Assembly (NCBI GenBank): GCA_938041955.1
Contig: CALISD010000053.1
Coordinates: 1-41,985, forward strand
DNA from: an uncultured Granulosicoccaceae bacterium
GTDB lineage: Bacteria; Pseudomonadota; Gammaproteobacteria; Granulosicoccales; Granulosicoccaceae
DNA: 41,985 bases
Direction: 5' to 3'
Position numbers and translations under genes: made by a program. Positions 15,876-23,486 of this stretch are shown here, one piece after another. Each line of letters begins with the position of its first letter. Position 1 is the stretch's first letter. Under the pieces are notes generated by a model. It was not told where the DNA came from. It searched no databases and saw only the letters and a list, made by a program, of their open reading frames with translations.

Positions 15876-17384
15876 TTAGGTAAGCATCGGATCGAGTCGC
15901 AGTTCACCCAGTCGACTTAACCTTACTGCCACTTCCCTTGCCAGAGTTTCTACCTGTGCCGAGTCATGCCCTACCGTTATGAATTGAGTGGTTTGGGAGG
16001 ACCCACCGGGAATTGGTAACAGTACCCGGGCTTCTCGATTGCTTGTGGTGAACAGCAGATCATGCAACGCAGCATGTACAATAGAGAAACATGAATTGGC
16101 GGTATCTTTGAGTGTTAGCTGAGCGATTGAGACAATGTTTTTTTCAGTGTCAAAGAGCCGGTTGGATAAAGCCACTGGCAGCGTGAGTCCGCTCCATCGA
16201 CCGTTGCAACCGGTCCAGTGCAAGTGACTCTTCACAGAATCTGTACCCGAGAATACCCCCTCTAGTTCGAGCTTACTGTAATACCCCAGTTGCTGTAATG
16301 CGTAGGCAAGCTGAATTGATTCAGTAATTACAACTTGTTTGACTGGTGGCGGTATGTCAGCCGGCTGAGCAATAACCAGTCTGTCGGTAACACTCAATAG
16401 TGATCGATCGTATATTCCCTCTACTATCGGACTTCCGGTTCCTTTCAATGGAACCCATACCTGTACAGTTGGGCTTGAGAAAATTTCTGTATCCCATACT
16501 TCAACCAGCAAAGGATACTTGTTATCCCAATCATGGTCTTTTAGAACGCTAGTCACCAGGGAAGTTAGCTCGGCGTCTGTGCTTGACGTTACTTTCTGTG
16601 AGTCCATCTTTACATTGCAATAGATATCAATACCGTTGGGAATACGAACAACCACATTTGAATATCGCGTGGCAAAAACTCTCATTAGTTGTACGAGAGA
16701 TTCCGGGCCGTAGACGGGCCTGGTCACAGGAATATCATCAGGACCAAGAACTGACCTGGCAAGATCTCTAAACCATAGCCTGTCATTTACCAGTGAGCTT
16801 AATTTTGGTGCAGGTGCGGCTACCGAGATGTACAGTCCGGTCTGCTCTGCGATATAGCTTGCCAGGCCCCACACAGCGGGTGATCCATAAAACGGTACTA
16901 TATTAATTGACTCAGTAGTAAATGTGTTTTGAAGATAATCAATAAGCTGCTGTAGTGAAGAAGCAGGTGTTTTTGAATTCAATTGAGAAAGTGCATGACC
17001 GTTTGTTTCTATGATTTTAATATCGCCAAGCTGCAGCTCTTCCTTTCGATACTTTTCAAACTCATGATTTCGTGCTCCGCTTAGTAACATAACGTCACCT
17101 TCACGTGCGATCAGTGTCATTAGATATTCCATATCAGCTATTCGATCAGAGGCTTGTGAGTCCACGCTGGAAATCTCGCCCAAAAATATACATGGTCCTG
17201 GTGAGAGCCCCTGTGTTACCCCTGCTCCAAATACATTTGTGGAATCGAGTGTTGGCTTGTTCCTAAGGTATTTAGATACAATACTGTCTATTTGACTTAG
17301 CTGCTCACCGGTTACACTATCTTTAGCGCCAAGTGAGCCCGAGATAAATCTATCGGTTTCTTGTGAGCGATCGATGTCTGACAT
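15876..17384 (-). CDS. Large protein resembling pre-ATP-grasp/PGM1-type ligases, with altered active site
   Basis: 502 residues. The order of segments resembles pre-ATP-grasp plus ATP-grasp proteins related to the peptide ligase PGM1: an N-terminal alpha/beta part (to about 210), a strand NVVVRIPNGID where a phosphate-binding Lys and Gly-rich loop are expected, LLVEVWDTEIFSSPTVQVWV, and HWTGCNGRWSGLTLPVALSNRLF where family members have an E-x-N-x-R metal site. Here the Lys position reads Arg, the Gly-rich loop is lost, and the expected Glu appears to be Gly, so ligase activity may be lost or changed. This is a by-eye match. It lies 67 bp after glgC on the same strand, likely in one operon, and a weak FNR-like match (17442-17455) sits in the gap. 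Alternative: an unrelated unknown protein. Confidence 0.5.
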   Translation of the reverse strand: MSDIDRSQETDRFISGSLGAKDSVTGEQLSQIDSIVSKYLRNKPTLDSTNVFGAGVTQGLSPGPCIFLGEISSVDSQASDRIADMEYLMTLIAREGDVMLLSGARNHEFEKYRKEELQLGDIKIIETNGHALSQLNSKTPASSLQQLIDYLQNTFTTESINIVPFYGSPAVWGLASYIAEQTGLYISVAAPAPKLSSLVNDRLWFRDLARSVLGPDDIPVTRPVYGPESLVQLMRVFATRYSNVVVRIPNGIDIYCNVKMDSQKVTSSTDAELTSLVTSVLKDHDWDNKYPLLVEVWDTEIFSSPTVQVWVPLKGTGSPIVEGIYDRSLLSVTDRLVIAQPADIPPPVKQVVITESIQLAYALQQLGYYSKLELEGVFSGTDSVKSHLHWTGCNGRWSGLTLPVALSNRLFDTEKNIVSIAQLTLKDTANSCFSIVHAALHDLLFTTSNREARVLLPIPGGSSQTTQFITVGHDSAQVETLAREVAVRLSRLGELRLDPMLT

Positions 17385-17441
17385 GGGCCTGGTCTCGCGG
17401 GTTTGCAGAGCCTAAGGATAAAGTTCAGGGCCGGATAAAAA

Positions 17442-17455
17442 TTGTTTTAAGTCAA
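17442..17455 (-). promoter_or_regulatory. Weak FNR-like match between glgC and the ATP-grasp-like gene
   Basis: TTGTTttaaGTCAA, 8 of 10 matches, centred 64 bp before the start at 17384, which is the typical spacing in this window. The poor match makes it doubtful. Confidence 0.25.
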
Positions 17456-18798
17456 TCGTGAGAAGACACTAAATCTAGACCGGTGTCATTTTCTGACTCT
17501 GAAAAGGTATCGCCACACACAATAGTAATGCCATCATCTGTGACAAAGGGTTTGTTATCTCTTTTCGAAGAAATTTCGTCAATGGTTGTGCCAGCCGGTA
17601 TTACGCTGCACTCCTCAATAATGGCGTTTTTTATCGTGCAATTCTCGCCGATCACTACGCCAGGGAGAATAATGCTGTTCGTCACTTGTGTGTGTTTTTC
17701 TACTCTGACATTCTGATGCAGTATTGAATGGTTTATGTGTGATCCGGAAACAATGCATCCCGCGGAAACAAGAGAATTTACAACAGCGCTGTTCGGTGTC
17801 AGTTCATTCAGAATGAACTTGGCCGGCGGCAATTGCTCCTGATGTGTCCAGATTGGCCAGCTTTCGTCGTATAAATCAATTTCCGGTGAAACGCTGATTA
17901 AGTCCATGCTGGTTTGATAATACGCATCGAGTGTACCGACATCTTTCCAATAGTGATCTTGTTGAGCCAGGGAGAATGGATAGGCGACCACGTTATGTTT
18001 TCCAATCGCTGCTGGAATGATACTCGCCCCGAAGTCGTGCGCTGATGATTCAATATCTGCATCTGCTTGCAGCACGTCGAGAAGAAATTGGGTATTAAAA
18101 ACATAAATCCCCATTGAGGCAAGTACAGGTTCGGTTTCGCTGCTTACCTTTCCGGAGGCTTTTGGTTTTTCCTTGAAGCTTACAACGTTATAATCTGCAT
18201 CCGTTTCCATAATGCCGAAACGATGAGCTTCAGAGGCTGGGACTTCTATACCACCGACGGAGACATCAGCGCCGCTGTCAATGTGGTAATCGATCATCAT
18301 CCTATAATCTGCTTTATAGATATGATCCCCTGCAAGAATAAGAACGTATTTCGGATTGTGAAAGCGTATGTTATCGAGGTTTTGAAAAATTGCGTTTGCA
18401 GTGCCGGTGTACCAGTTCTTTCCTGTCTGTTGTTGGGCGGGGAGTACATCGATGAATTCATCTAATTCTCCATTGAAGTAATTCCACCCCTTTTGAAGGT
18501 GCTTCATCAATGTATGCGATTTATATTGAACAAGTACTCCTATATGCCTGATCCCCGAATTAATACAATTGGACAGGGTGAAATCTATTATTCGATACTT
18601 TCCGCCAATAGGAACTGCTGGTTTGCACCTCCAGCGCGTTAGAGGTAGCAACCGTGTACCCTCACCCCCTGCCAGAATCATTGCGAGTGTGCTACGAACC
18701 GGGTTCTCTCTGGATTTTGGAAATCTATCCAGTTTCGCATGTTGAAGATTGTCCGTGGCAATCTCAGCATCTGTTTTATATGCGGTAGCCATCTTCAT
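17452..18798 (-). CDS. glgC: Glucose-1-phosphate adenylyltransferase (ADP-glucose pyrophosphorylase)
   Basis: Makes ADP-glucose from ATP and glucose-1-phosphate, the committed step of bacterial glycogen synthesis. About 448 residues, normal length. The nucleotidyltransferase signature LAMILAGGEGTRLLPLT, the pair RCKPAVPIGGKYRIIDFTLSN, the catalytic region LAGDHIYKADY and a C-terminal left-handed beta-helix (repeats around IILPGVVIGENCTIKNAIIEE) are all present. The start is ATG 18798 with GAGGT about 9 bases before it; a TTG at 18813 would extend it by five residues. No glgA or glgB is nearby, so its presence here fits a stress regulon rather than a glycogen operon. An FNR-like box (18860-18873) and a hairpin containing the ribosome binding site lie upstream. 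Confidence 0.95.
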   Translation of the reverse strand: MKMATAYKTDAEIATDNLQHAKLDRFPKSRENPVRSTLAMILAGGEGTRLLPLTRWRCKPAVPIGGKYRIIDFTLSNCINSGIRHIGVLVQYKSHTLMKHLQKGWNYFNGELDEFIDVLPAQQQTGKNWYTGTANAIFQNLDNIRFHNPKYVLILAGDHIYKADYRMMIDYHIDSGADVSVGGIEVPASEAHRFGIMETDADYNVVSFKEKPKASGKVSSETEPVLASMGIYVFNTQFLLDVLQADADIESSAHDFGASIIPAAIGKHNVVAYPFSLAQQDHYWKDVGTLDAYYQTSMDLISVSPEIDLYDESWPIWTHQEQLPPAKFILNELTPNSAVVNSLVSAGCIVSGSHINHSILHQNVRVEKHTQVTNSIILPGVVIGENCTIKNAIIEECSVIPAGTTIDEISSKRDNKPFVTDDGITIVCGDTFSESENDTGLDLVSSHD

Positions 18799-18807
18799 GG
18801 AGCAGTA

Positions 18808-18828
18808 CCTCAAATTATGAGTTTGAGG
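18808..18828 (-). promoter_or_regulatory. Hairpin sequestering the glgC ribosome binding site
   Basis: On the mRNA, CCTCAAA-ctcataa-TTTGAGG places the Shine-Dalgarno GAGG in the 3' arm of a perfect 7-bp stem, about 10 bases before the ATG. The leader of the peroxiredoxin gene has an analogous hairpin. Confidence 0.4.
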
Positions 18829-18859
18829 ATTAATGATATTGATTAGAACGATTGGTCAC

Positions 18860-18873
18860 TTGATATCAGTCAA
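18860..18873 (-). promoter_or_regulatory. FNR/Dnr-like box upstream of glgC
   Basis: TTGATatcaGTCAA, 9 of 10 matches, centred 68 bp before glgC. The identical 14 bases occur before the VIT1/CCC1 gene (27901-27914). Confidence 0.7.
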
Positions 18874-19006
18874 CACACTGATAAAACTCAATCGTACTCG
18901 GCTTAATAGCGACGATCCATTCGCTACTCAAGCATGAACCAAAATAATGTAAAACCTGAACCGGCGGCGTAAGGCACTAATTCTGTGCAGCGGTAACGAT
19001 GCGAGG

Positions 19007-19034
19007 AAAAAAAACCGCTGCATTGCTGCAGCGG
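19007..19034 (-). terminator. Rho-independent terminator after the third usp gene
   Basis: Read on the minus strand, CCGCTGCA-gcaa-TGCAGCGG is followed by eight T residues, 17 bp after the Usp stop codon. Strong canonical terminator. Confidence 0.93.
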
Positions 19035-19051
19035 GGGAAAAAAAGCAATAA

Positions 19052-19888
19052 TTAGTGTGACATTAAGACGGGAATGTTCATTGCTTTAAGCACTTCACCT
19101 GAAACGCTGCCCATTAACAACCCGTGAACTTTACTGTGCCCGAAAGCGCCCATTACAATGGTATCAGCTCCTTTTTCAGTGGCGGTTTTGAATAGCTCTG
19201 ATGCGATCTCGTGATAGCCTCCAGACGAGAAACACAACTCTACATTTAGCCCGTGCCTTGCCAGTGTGCTTACAAGTTCAGAAGAAGAGCCAAATGTGTG
19301 ATGCCTTTCCGACCCGGTGGGGTTTATTCGGTAGACTGTAACGCTCTTGGAAAGTTTCAGTAGTGGCAGTGAGTCAAATACGGCTCTTGTCGACTCGTCC
19401 GTTCCGTCCCACGCTATCAGCACGTTTTCTCCGATATTTGAGATGTCCTGATCCAGCGGCACAATGAGTGTTGGGCGACACGTACTGGTTACAATTGCTT
19501 CAAGTTGGCTGCCGGGCAGTGGGTCGTTCATATCTGAAGTGTCATTCCCCACTATTAATAAGTCTGATGTATGGGCCATTTTAGAAATGGTTGTAACGAT
19601 CGATGAATCAGTGGTATGGGCAACCCGCCACTCGGATGTGAAGGTCTGACCCTCCGCAGACTTGGTGAATTTCTTTTCAACGCTCTTTGAAAGATTAAGG
19701 TGGTAATCATCGTGGAATGAATTGACAACTGCCGGTATCGGCACGCCCATATATACCATTACCGGTGGCACCACATAGACACCGATTAAGTGTGCACCGT
19801 GGCGCTCGGCAATTGCTACTCCGGCGTTGATGATTGGTTCGCAGTGCTGGCCACTGTTTAGATGCAATAAGACGGTTTTATATGACAT
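19052..19888 (-). CDS. Universal stress protein with two tandem Usp domains
   Basis: 278 residues. N-terminal domain from KTVLLHLNS, with a hydrophobic loop GVYVVPPVMVYMGVPIPAV near residues 36-54; C-terminal domain with the nucleotide loop GAFGHSKVHGLLMGSVSG near 249-266, a good match to G-2x-G-9x-G-(S/T). Third tandem-Usp paralogue of the window. The promoter lies inside the 3' end of the upstream kinase-fusion gene: the FNR-like box at 19953-19966 overlaps its stop codon. A strong terminator follows, so this is a monocistronic unit. Confidence 0.93.
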   Translation of the reverse strand: MSYKTVLLHLNSGQHCEPIINAGVAIAERHGAHLIGVYVVPPVMVYMGVPIPAVVNSFHDDYHLNLSKSVEKKFTKSAEGQTFTSEWRVAHTTDSSIVTTISKMAHTSDLLIVGNDTSDMNDPLPGSQLEAIVTSTCRPTLIVPLDQDISNIGENVLIAWDGTDESTRAVFDSLPLLKLSKSVTVYRINPTGSERHHTFGSSSELVSTLARHGLNVELCFSSGGYHEIASELFKTATEKGADTIVMGAFGHSKVHGLLMGSVSGEVLKAMNIPVLMSH

Positions 19889-19952
19889 TTTTAGTTCCCC
19901 TGATAATCGACCACTCTTGAGAGTGAGGTTAACAAATTATTTAATCAATAGG

Positions 19953-19966
19953 CTGATTTATATCAA
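19953..19966 (-). promoter_or_regulatory. FNR/Dnr-like box upstream of the third usp gene
   Basis: CTGATttatATCAA as written on the + strand, 9 of 10 matches, centred 71 bp before the Usp start and overlapping the end of the preceding coding region. Confidence 0.65.
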
Positions 19967-21612
19967 TTCAGCCTTGATAATCTGCGGCCTGGGCTATCTA
20001 TGGCTTCCGCACGTTCCAGTATATTCTTAACGCTGCTTTGGACCGTGCTGCTCGTATCAATAGCACACCAGTCCATATACCCTTTATTTAAAACTAGTTG
20101 TTTTTCAAGCACAGAAACATCTGCATCAGATGCATCGCTTTGTCTTTTTTCAATTCTGTTGCGAAGTGTGCTCACCGGAGCCATTAGCCAGAATCCGTGG
20201 AATTCTGAACCGCCCTCTTTTGCTATTTTTTCTATTTCAATGCGTTGCTCCTGCCGCATAAACGTCGCATCAACAATTACCGGGTATTTGGCAGTTATTG
20301 CGGCGGTGGCTTTTTCAAACAATCGGCTGTACACACGTTGTGTGTTCGCCGCCGTGTAATGCGATTTGCCAAGATTAGTTTTCTCTGGTACTTGAAATTC
20401 GCTTTTTCGCTCAGAATCACTTCTGATTAATAGCGCACCGGGCGCATTGCAAACCATGTGCGCCAATTCAATTGCTATCGTGGACTTTCCGCTGCCTGAG
20501 AAACCACCGATAGCGATGGTCACGGGTTTACGTTGACGGATACAATTCAGGGCGCTACGAAGGTAAGCCTTACTTTCATTAAACCCGTGATGGTTCTTTT
20601 GTTGTGCCACCAAAAGACTTTGGGCACTTGTCATGGCTTTTATGCCGGCGCGACAAAACATAAACAATGGGAGCAACTTCAGACCGTGAACACCCTCTGC
20701 GGTGGCATGCAACATATACTCATTTAACACGGCGTTTTGTTGCACTCGGAGTTCTCGATGATCAAGGTCCATGAGAAGAAAAGCCAGGTCATATAATACA
20801 TCTATGATTGCAAACCTTTCATTAAACTCAAGTGCGTCAAACGGGACCGGCGTGCCGTCGTCGAGCAGAATATTGCGTAGGTGCAGGTCACCGTGACAGC
20901 GTCTGATGTAGCCGTTTTTTCCTCTTTCACACAGCAAGTTTTCTACTAGTTCGTATTCGTGCGCTCCTTTTTTTCTAAATTGTGTGAGATCAACTGCTGG
21001 AAAAATGGCAGCTAGTTTCTCGAATTCCAGATCTAGCTCTTGTAGTACCTCGTGTATCCTGGTACCACCGTCAGTCACGATATGGACAGCAGAAGAATTA
21101 TGATAAGCGGCAATTGACTTTCCCAATTCTTTGGATATTTCTTTTGTTAACCGGCCTTTTCGGGCAATGTTATCTAACACTGTTTCTTCTGCAAATCGAC
21201 GCATAATTAAACACCATTCAACGACTTCGTCTTCAGACAATTTCTCATTCCTGAAGCGAAATTGAAAACACCCGTCTGCATCAATGACAATTGCTGCCAC
21301 CTCAAGATATATATTCGGCAAGTGTGGTTTGTTTAATTCGAGTTCACGTAGCAATAAAGTTTTACGGTCATCAAGGTTGACCGTATTGATATAGCTATAG
21401 TTAACAGAGAGCTTTACTTTTATTGCGAATTCATTGATCAGGTAGATTTTCGCACAATGCGTTGTAATGGTCTGTACTGCAGGTTCGGACAGGTCTTTGT
21501 GATCAACATCATAGCGAGCTATCAATGCATCATAGGCCGATGTTGCGAAGCAGGGTTGCTCGCCTGCTATCGGTGGGTTTATTTTTTGCTTTACCGTTGT
21601 GATTTTGCTCAT
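19963..21612 (-). CDS. Aminoglycoside-phosphotransferase-like / P-loop kinase fusion
   Basis: 549 residues, two domains. The first (about 1-340) is kinase-like of the APH family, with the catalytic loop HGDLHLRN at 240-247 and a following acidic residue in DALEF (D259). The second (about 363-549) is a P-loop kinase of the AAA_33/zeta-toxin-like type with Walker A GGFSGSGKST at 369-378 and a LRNRIEKRQSDASDAD segment typical of small-molecule kinases. Such fusions are common in proteobacteria and usually annotated as bifunctional APH/ATP-binding proteins; their substrate is unknown and antibiotic resistance should not be assumed. The gene stands between the regulator gene and a usp gene on the same strand. 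The regulator's terminator separates it from that gene, so it should have its own promoter in 21613-21672; I see no FNR box there. Confidence 0.85.
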   Translation of the reverse strand: MSKITTVKQKINPPIAGEQPCFATSAYDALIARYDVDHKDLSEPAVQTITTHCAKIYLINEFAIKVKLSVNYSYINTVNLDDRKTLLLRELELNKPHLPNIYLEVAAIVIDADGCFQFRFRNEKLSEDEVVEWCLIMRRFAEETVLDNIARKGRLTKEISKELGKSIAAYHNSSAVHIVTDGGTRIHEVLQELDLEFEKLAAIFPAVDLTQFRKKGAHEYELVENLLCERGKNGYIRRCHGDLHLRNILLDDGTPVPFDALEFNERFAIIDVLYDLAFLLMDLDHRELRVQQNAVLNEYMLHATAEGVHGLKLLPLFMFCRAGIKAMTSAQSLLVAQQKNHHGFNESKAYLRSALNCIRQRKPVTIAIGGFSGSGKSTIAIELAHMVCNAPGALLIRSDSERKSEFQVPEKTNLGKSHYTAANTQRVYSRLFEKATAAITAKYPVIVDATFMRQEQRIEIEKIAKEGGSEFHGFWLMAPVSTLRNRIEKRQSDASDADVSVLEKQLVLNKGYMDWCAIDTSSTVQSSVKNILERAEAIDSPGRRLSRLN

Positions 21613-21671
21613 AGTGGCTAATCGCGATGTTCAACCGGCGTAACGAGAAATGCCGAGTAATGATAGATAAT

Positions 21672-21708
21672 TAAAAAGGGTAACCCGAGCAATCAGGCTC
21701 GGGCTACC
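21672..21708 (-). terminator. Rho-independent terminator after the Crp/FNR-family gene
   Basis: Minus-strand RNA folds GGTAGCCCGAGC-ctgatt-GCTCGGGTTACC (12 pairs with one G-U) followed by CTTTTT. It starts 15 bp after the regulator stop codon. Confidence 0.93.
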
Positions 21709-21722
21709 GGTCTTGTCAATGG

Positions 21723-22439
21723 TTAGTTACCACCATCCGCGAGTTCCTCTAAAAGCGAAATATCCTTAACGCTTATTTCAGACTTACTCTCAAGACGAAT
21801 GATGCCTGTTGTTTTTAATTTGGTTATGTTTCGGCTGACCGTTTCGATGGTTAGACCCAGGTAGTCTGCGATCTCTGCTCGTTTCATCGGCAAGTGCAGC
21901 AAGCTTTCATCTGCGCCCTCGCGTTTGTTGCGTCGAGATATGCGAAGCAGGAATGTGGCTACCTTCTCAAGTGCTGACTTTCTACCCAAAGACAACAATT
22001 GGTCCCGTGTTTCTTCCAATTCAGTAGCAAGCATTGACATCAGCGCCTGACCGAATCCAGGTTCAGTAGTAATCAGTGTGTCTACTGTGCTTACCGGAAT
22101 GCATCGCACTTTTGCATTGCACAAAGCCTCTGCATGCTGGGTCCAGTTACTCTTATCACCCCCGCCGATCATGTCGCCCGGGTAGTAGAAAGTCACAATC
22201 TGCCGTCTGCCGTCGGGAAGCATCTTGTAAACACCGATAACGCCTTCCAAAATCTGGTAAAGATGGGTTTGCTTGTCTCCGATCATGAAAAGATGTTCGT
22301 GCATATCCAGCGGGCGTTCGTGAGTCGTGGTGAAGCTGCTGCCCATTTTGATTTGAGCTGATTGACCATCACCCAGCCATTCGTTAACGCCTGCCGCGTG
22401 ACCAGTTTCATTGTTGATTGCTAGTTGTGCGTTGCTCAT
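21723..22439 (-). CDS. Crp/FNR-family transcription regulator (FixK/Dnr-like, no Fe-S cysteines)
   Basis: 238 residues. Cyclic-nucleotide-binding-like sensor barrel (about 40-150), dimerisation helix (about 130-165) and C-terminal helix-turn-helix (186-212). The recognition helix reads TIETVSRNI, placing E199, S202 and R203 at the positions FNR uses to read TTGAT. FNR's N-terminal cysteine cluster is missing: the only cysteines are C107 and C113, so an oxygen-labile [4Fe-4S] sensor is not expected. That resembles FixK or the haem/NO sensor Dnr. It is the obvious candidate reader of the boxes in this window (inference). A perfect box lies 148 bp upstream, shared with the divergent unknown gene, allowing autoregulation. 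A strong terminator follows. Confidence 0.92.
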   Translation of the reverse strand: MSNAQLAINNETGHAAGVNEWLGDGQSAQIKMGSSFTTTHERPLDMHEHLFMIGDKQTHLYQILEGVIGVYKMLPDGRRQIVTFYYPGDMIGGGDKSNWTQHAEALCNAKVRCIPVSTVDTLITTEPGFGQALMSMLATELEETRDQLLSLGRKSALEKVATFLLRISRRNKREGADESLLHLPMKRAEIADYLGLTIETVSRNITKLKTTGIIRLESKSEISVKDISLLEELADGGN

Positions 22440-22580
22440 GATGAATGTCCCCTGAAATATATGCCTGAGTACTTGTGACTTCGGGATCTATTTAAACAGC
22501 GCTCTGTCACCGCAATACCACGTCTGTGTAACGACAGCAGTGACTTTTGTATCCGTTTGTAACGAAACTGTCTCTGTGTA

Positions 22581-22594
22581 TTGATATGTATCAA
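22581..22594 (+). promoter_or_regulatory. Perfect FNR/Dnr box between the regulator gene and a divergent unknown gene
   Basis: TTGATatgtATCAA, 10 of 10 matches. Its centre is 63 bp before the start at 22651, the common activating distance, and 148 bp before the regulator start, so control of the unknown gene is more certain than autoregulation. Confidence 0.8.
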
Positions 22595-22650
22595 ATCGGA
22601 CCGTCCAGATACGGCGATACTGGCCTTCACGCTACTTACCGGGCCGTAAA

Positions 22651-23106
22651 ATGAGCACGAACACTGTTGTATTCAGGACTGCACAGCGAAAAATGACCTA
22701 CTCACTGCTCCAAATCGACAGTAAATGTGCGTCCGTGGACATGCAGTGGTGGCACCTGTTGAGAGCCGTCCGGCAATTTGAAGATATTCACGGTGACTAT
22801 CGTGCAAAGCTCAATTGCTATCGAGACCTCTGTTCCGGCTCCCATTGGACGGCATCGCTGGTTTTCGCTGCAATGACAAACAATGACAGGGTTATTGATC
22901 AGAGTATTCGCGAACTACGTCGGGAGCTGCATCTGGTGCTCTGTGACCGTGCGCCGACGGCTAAATCGACAAAACAATTATTGGCAAAGCTAAGCGATTT
23001 CAGTCAGTTCGCCGCAAAAAGCCTGGTAATCGAAATTGAATTGATATCGCAAATGTTAGACACGTTATTTGATCTTGATTCACGGGTACCACATCGGGCT
23101 CTCTGA
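22651..23106 (+). CDS. Unknown alpha-helical protein, FNR-box controlled
   Basis: 151 residues; I recognise no family. Sequence is mostly amphipathic helix with a WWHLLRAVRQFEDIHGDY segment near residue 33 and four cysteines scattered (one in a CYRDLC pair). No signal peptide or membrane segment. It may start instead at the in-frame ATG 22693, since the first ATG lacks a good ribosome binding site. The evidence that it is expressed is the perfect FNR box at the standard distance and its position divergent from the regulator gene, which suggests a link with that regulator's function. Confidence 0.55.
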   Translation: MSTNTVVFRTAQRKMTYSLLQIDSKCASVDMQWWHLLRAVRQFEDIHGDYRAKLNCYRDLCSGSHWTASLVFAAMTNNDRVIDQSIRELRRELHLVLCDRAPTAKSTKQLLAKLSDFSQFAAKSLVIEIELISQMLDTLFDLDSRVPHRAL

Positions 23107-23486
23107 CTGTGTCCAGTTTCCCCGCCACCCTCATCAACTCATGTGGGCAGCTGGGCAGGTTTGCTTAACTGTTAGTGAACTATCGGGGCGATTAAATTGC
23201 TGGTTTGGTCTCTAGTGTACGGTTTCAAACAATATAGTCGTATGAGTCGACCGAGCAAAGTGATTCATTTCTAACGTCTATGTCCAATTTAAAGGGTGAT
23301 ACGTACTGTATAAATTCATCTGCACTTTACTTAGCCGCCCCTGCGGAGGTCGGCATTTGTTCTGTAACGGCGTTGCAGCCCTTGAAAAAGGAACCACCAT
23401 TCCGTGCGAACTGACGCCTTGTCACCGAACATATTGCAAGCTCTCACATGACCATGCTATTTGATACAGTACGCTAGAAGAGCCGT
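23107..23486. other. 380-bp convergent intergenic region
   Basis: Lies between the unknown gene and the convergent antiporter gene. I find no gene, FNR box, strong palindrome or terminator in it. Confidence 0.5.

Noticed and set aside
18835..18852. TTGATtagaACGAT before glgC
   Set aside because: Only about 7 of 10 matches; a much better box lies 20 bp further upstream.
19963..21612. Aminoglycoside resistance gene
   Set aside because: The APH-like fold is shared by many small-molecule kinases, and the fusion to a P-loop kinase is a common housekeeping-type architecture; resistance is not supported.
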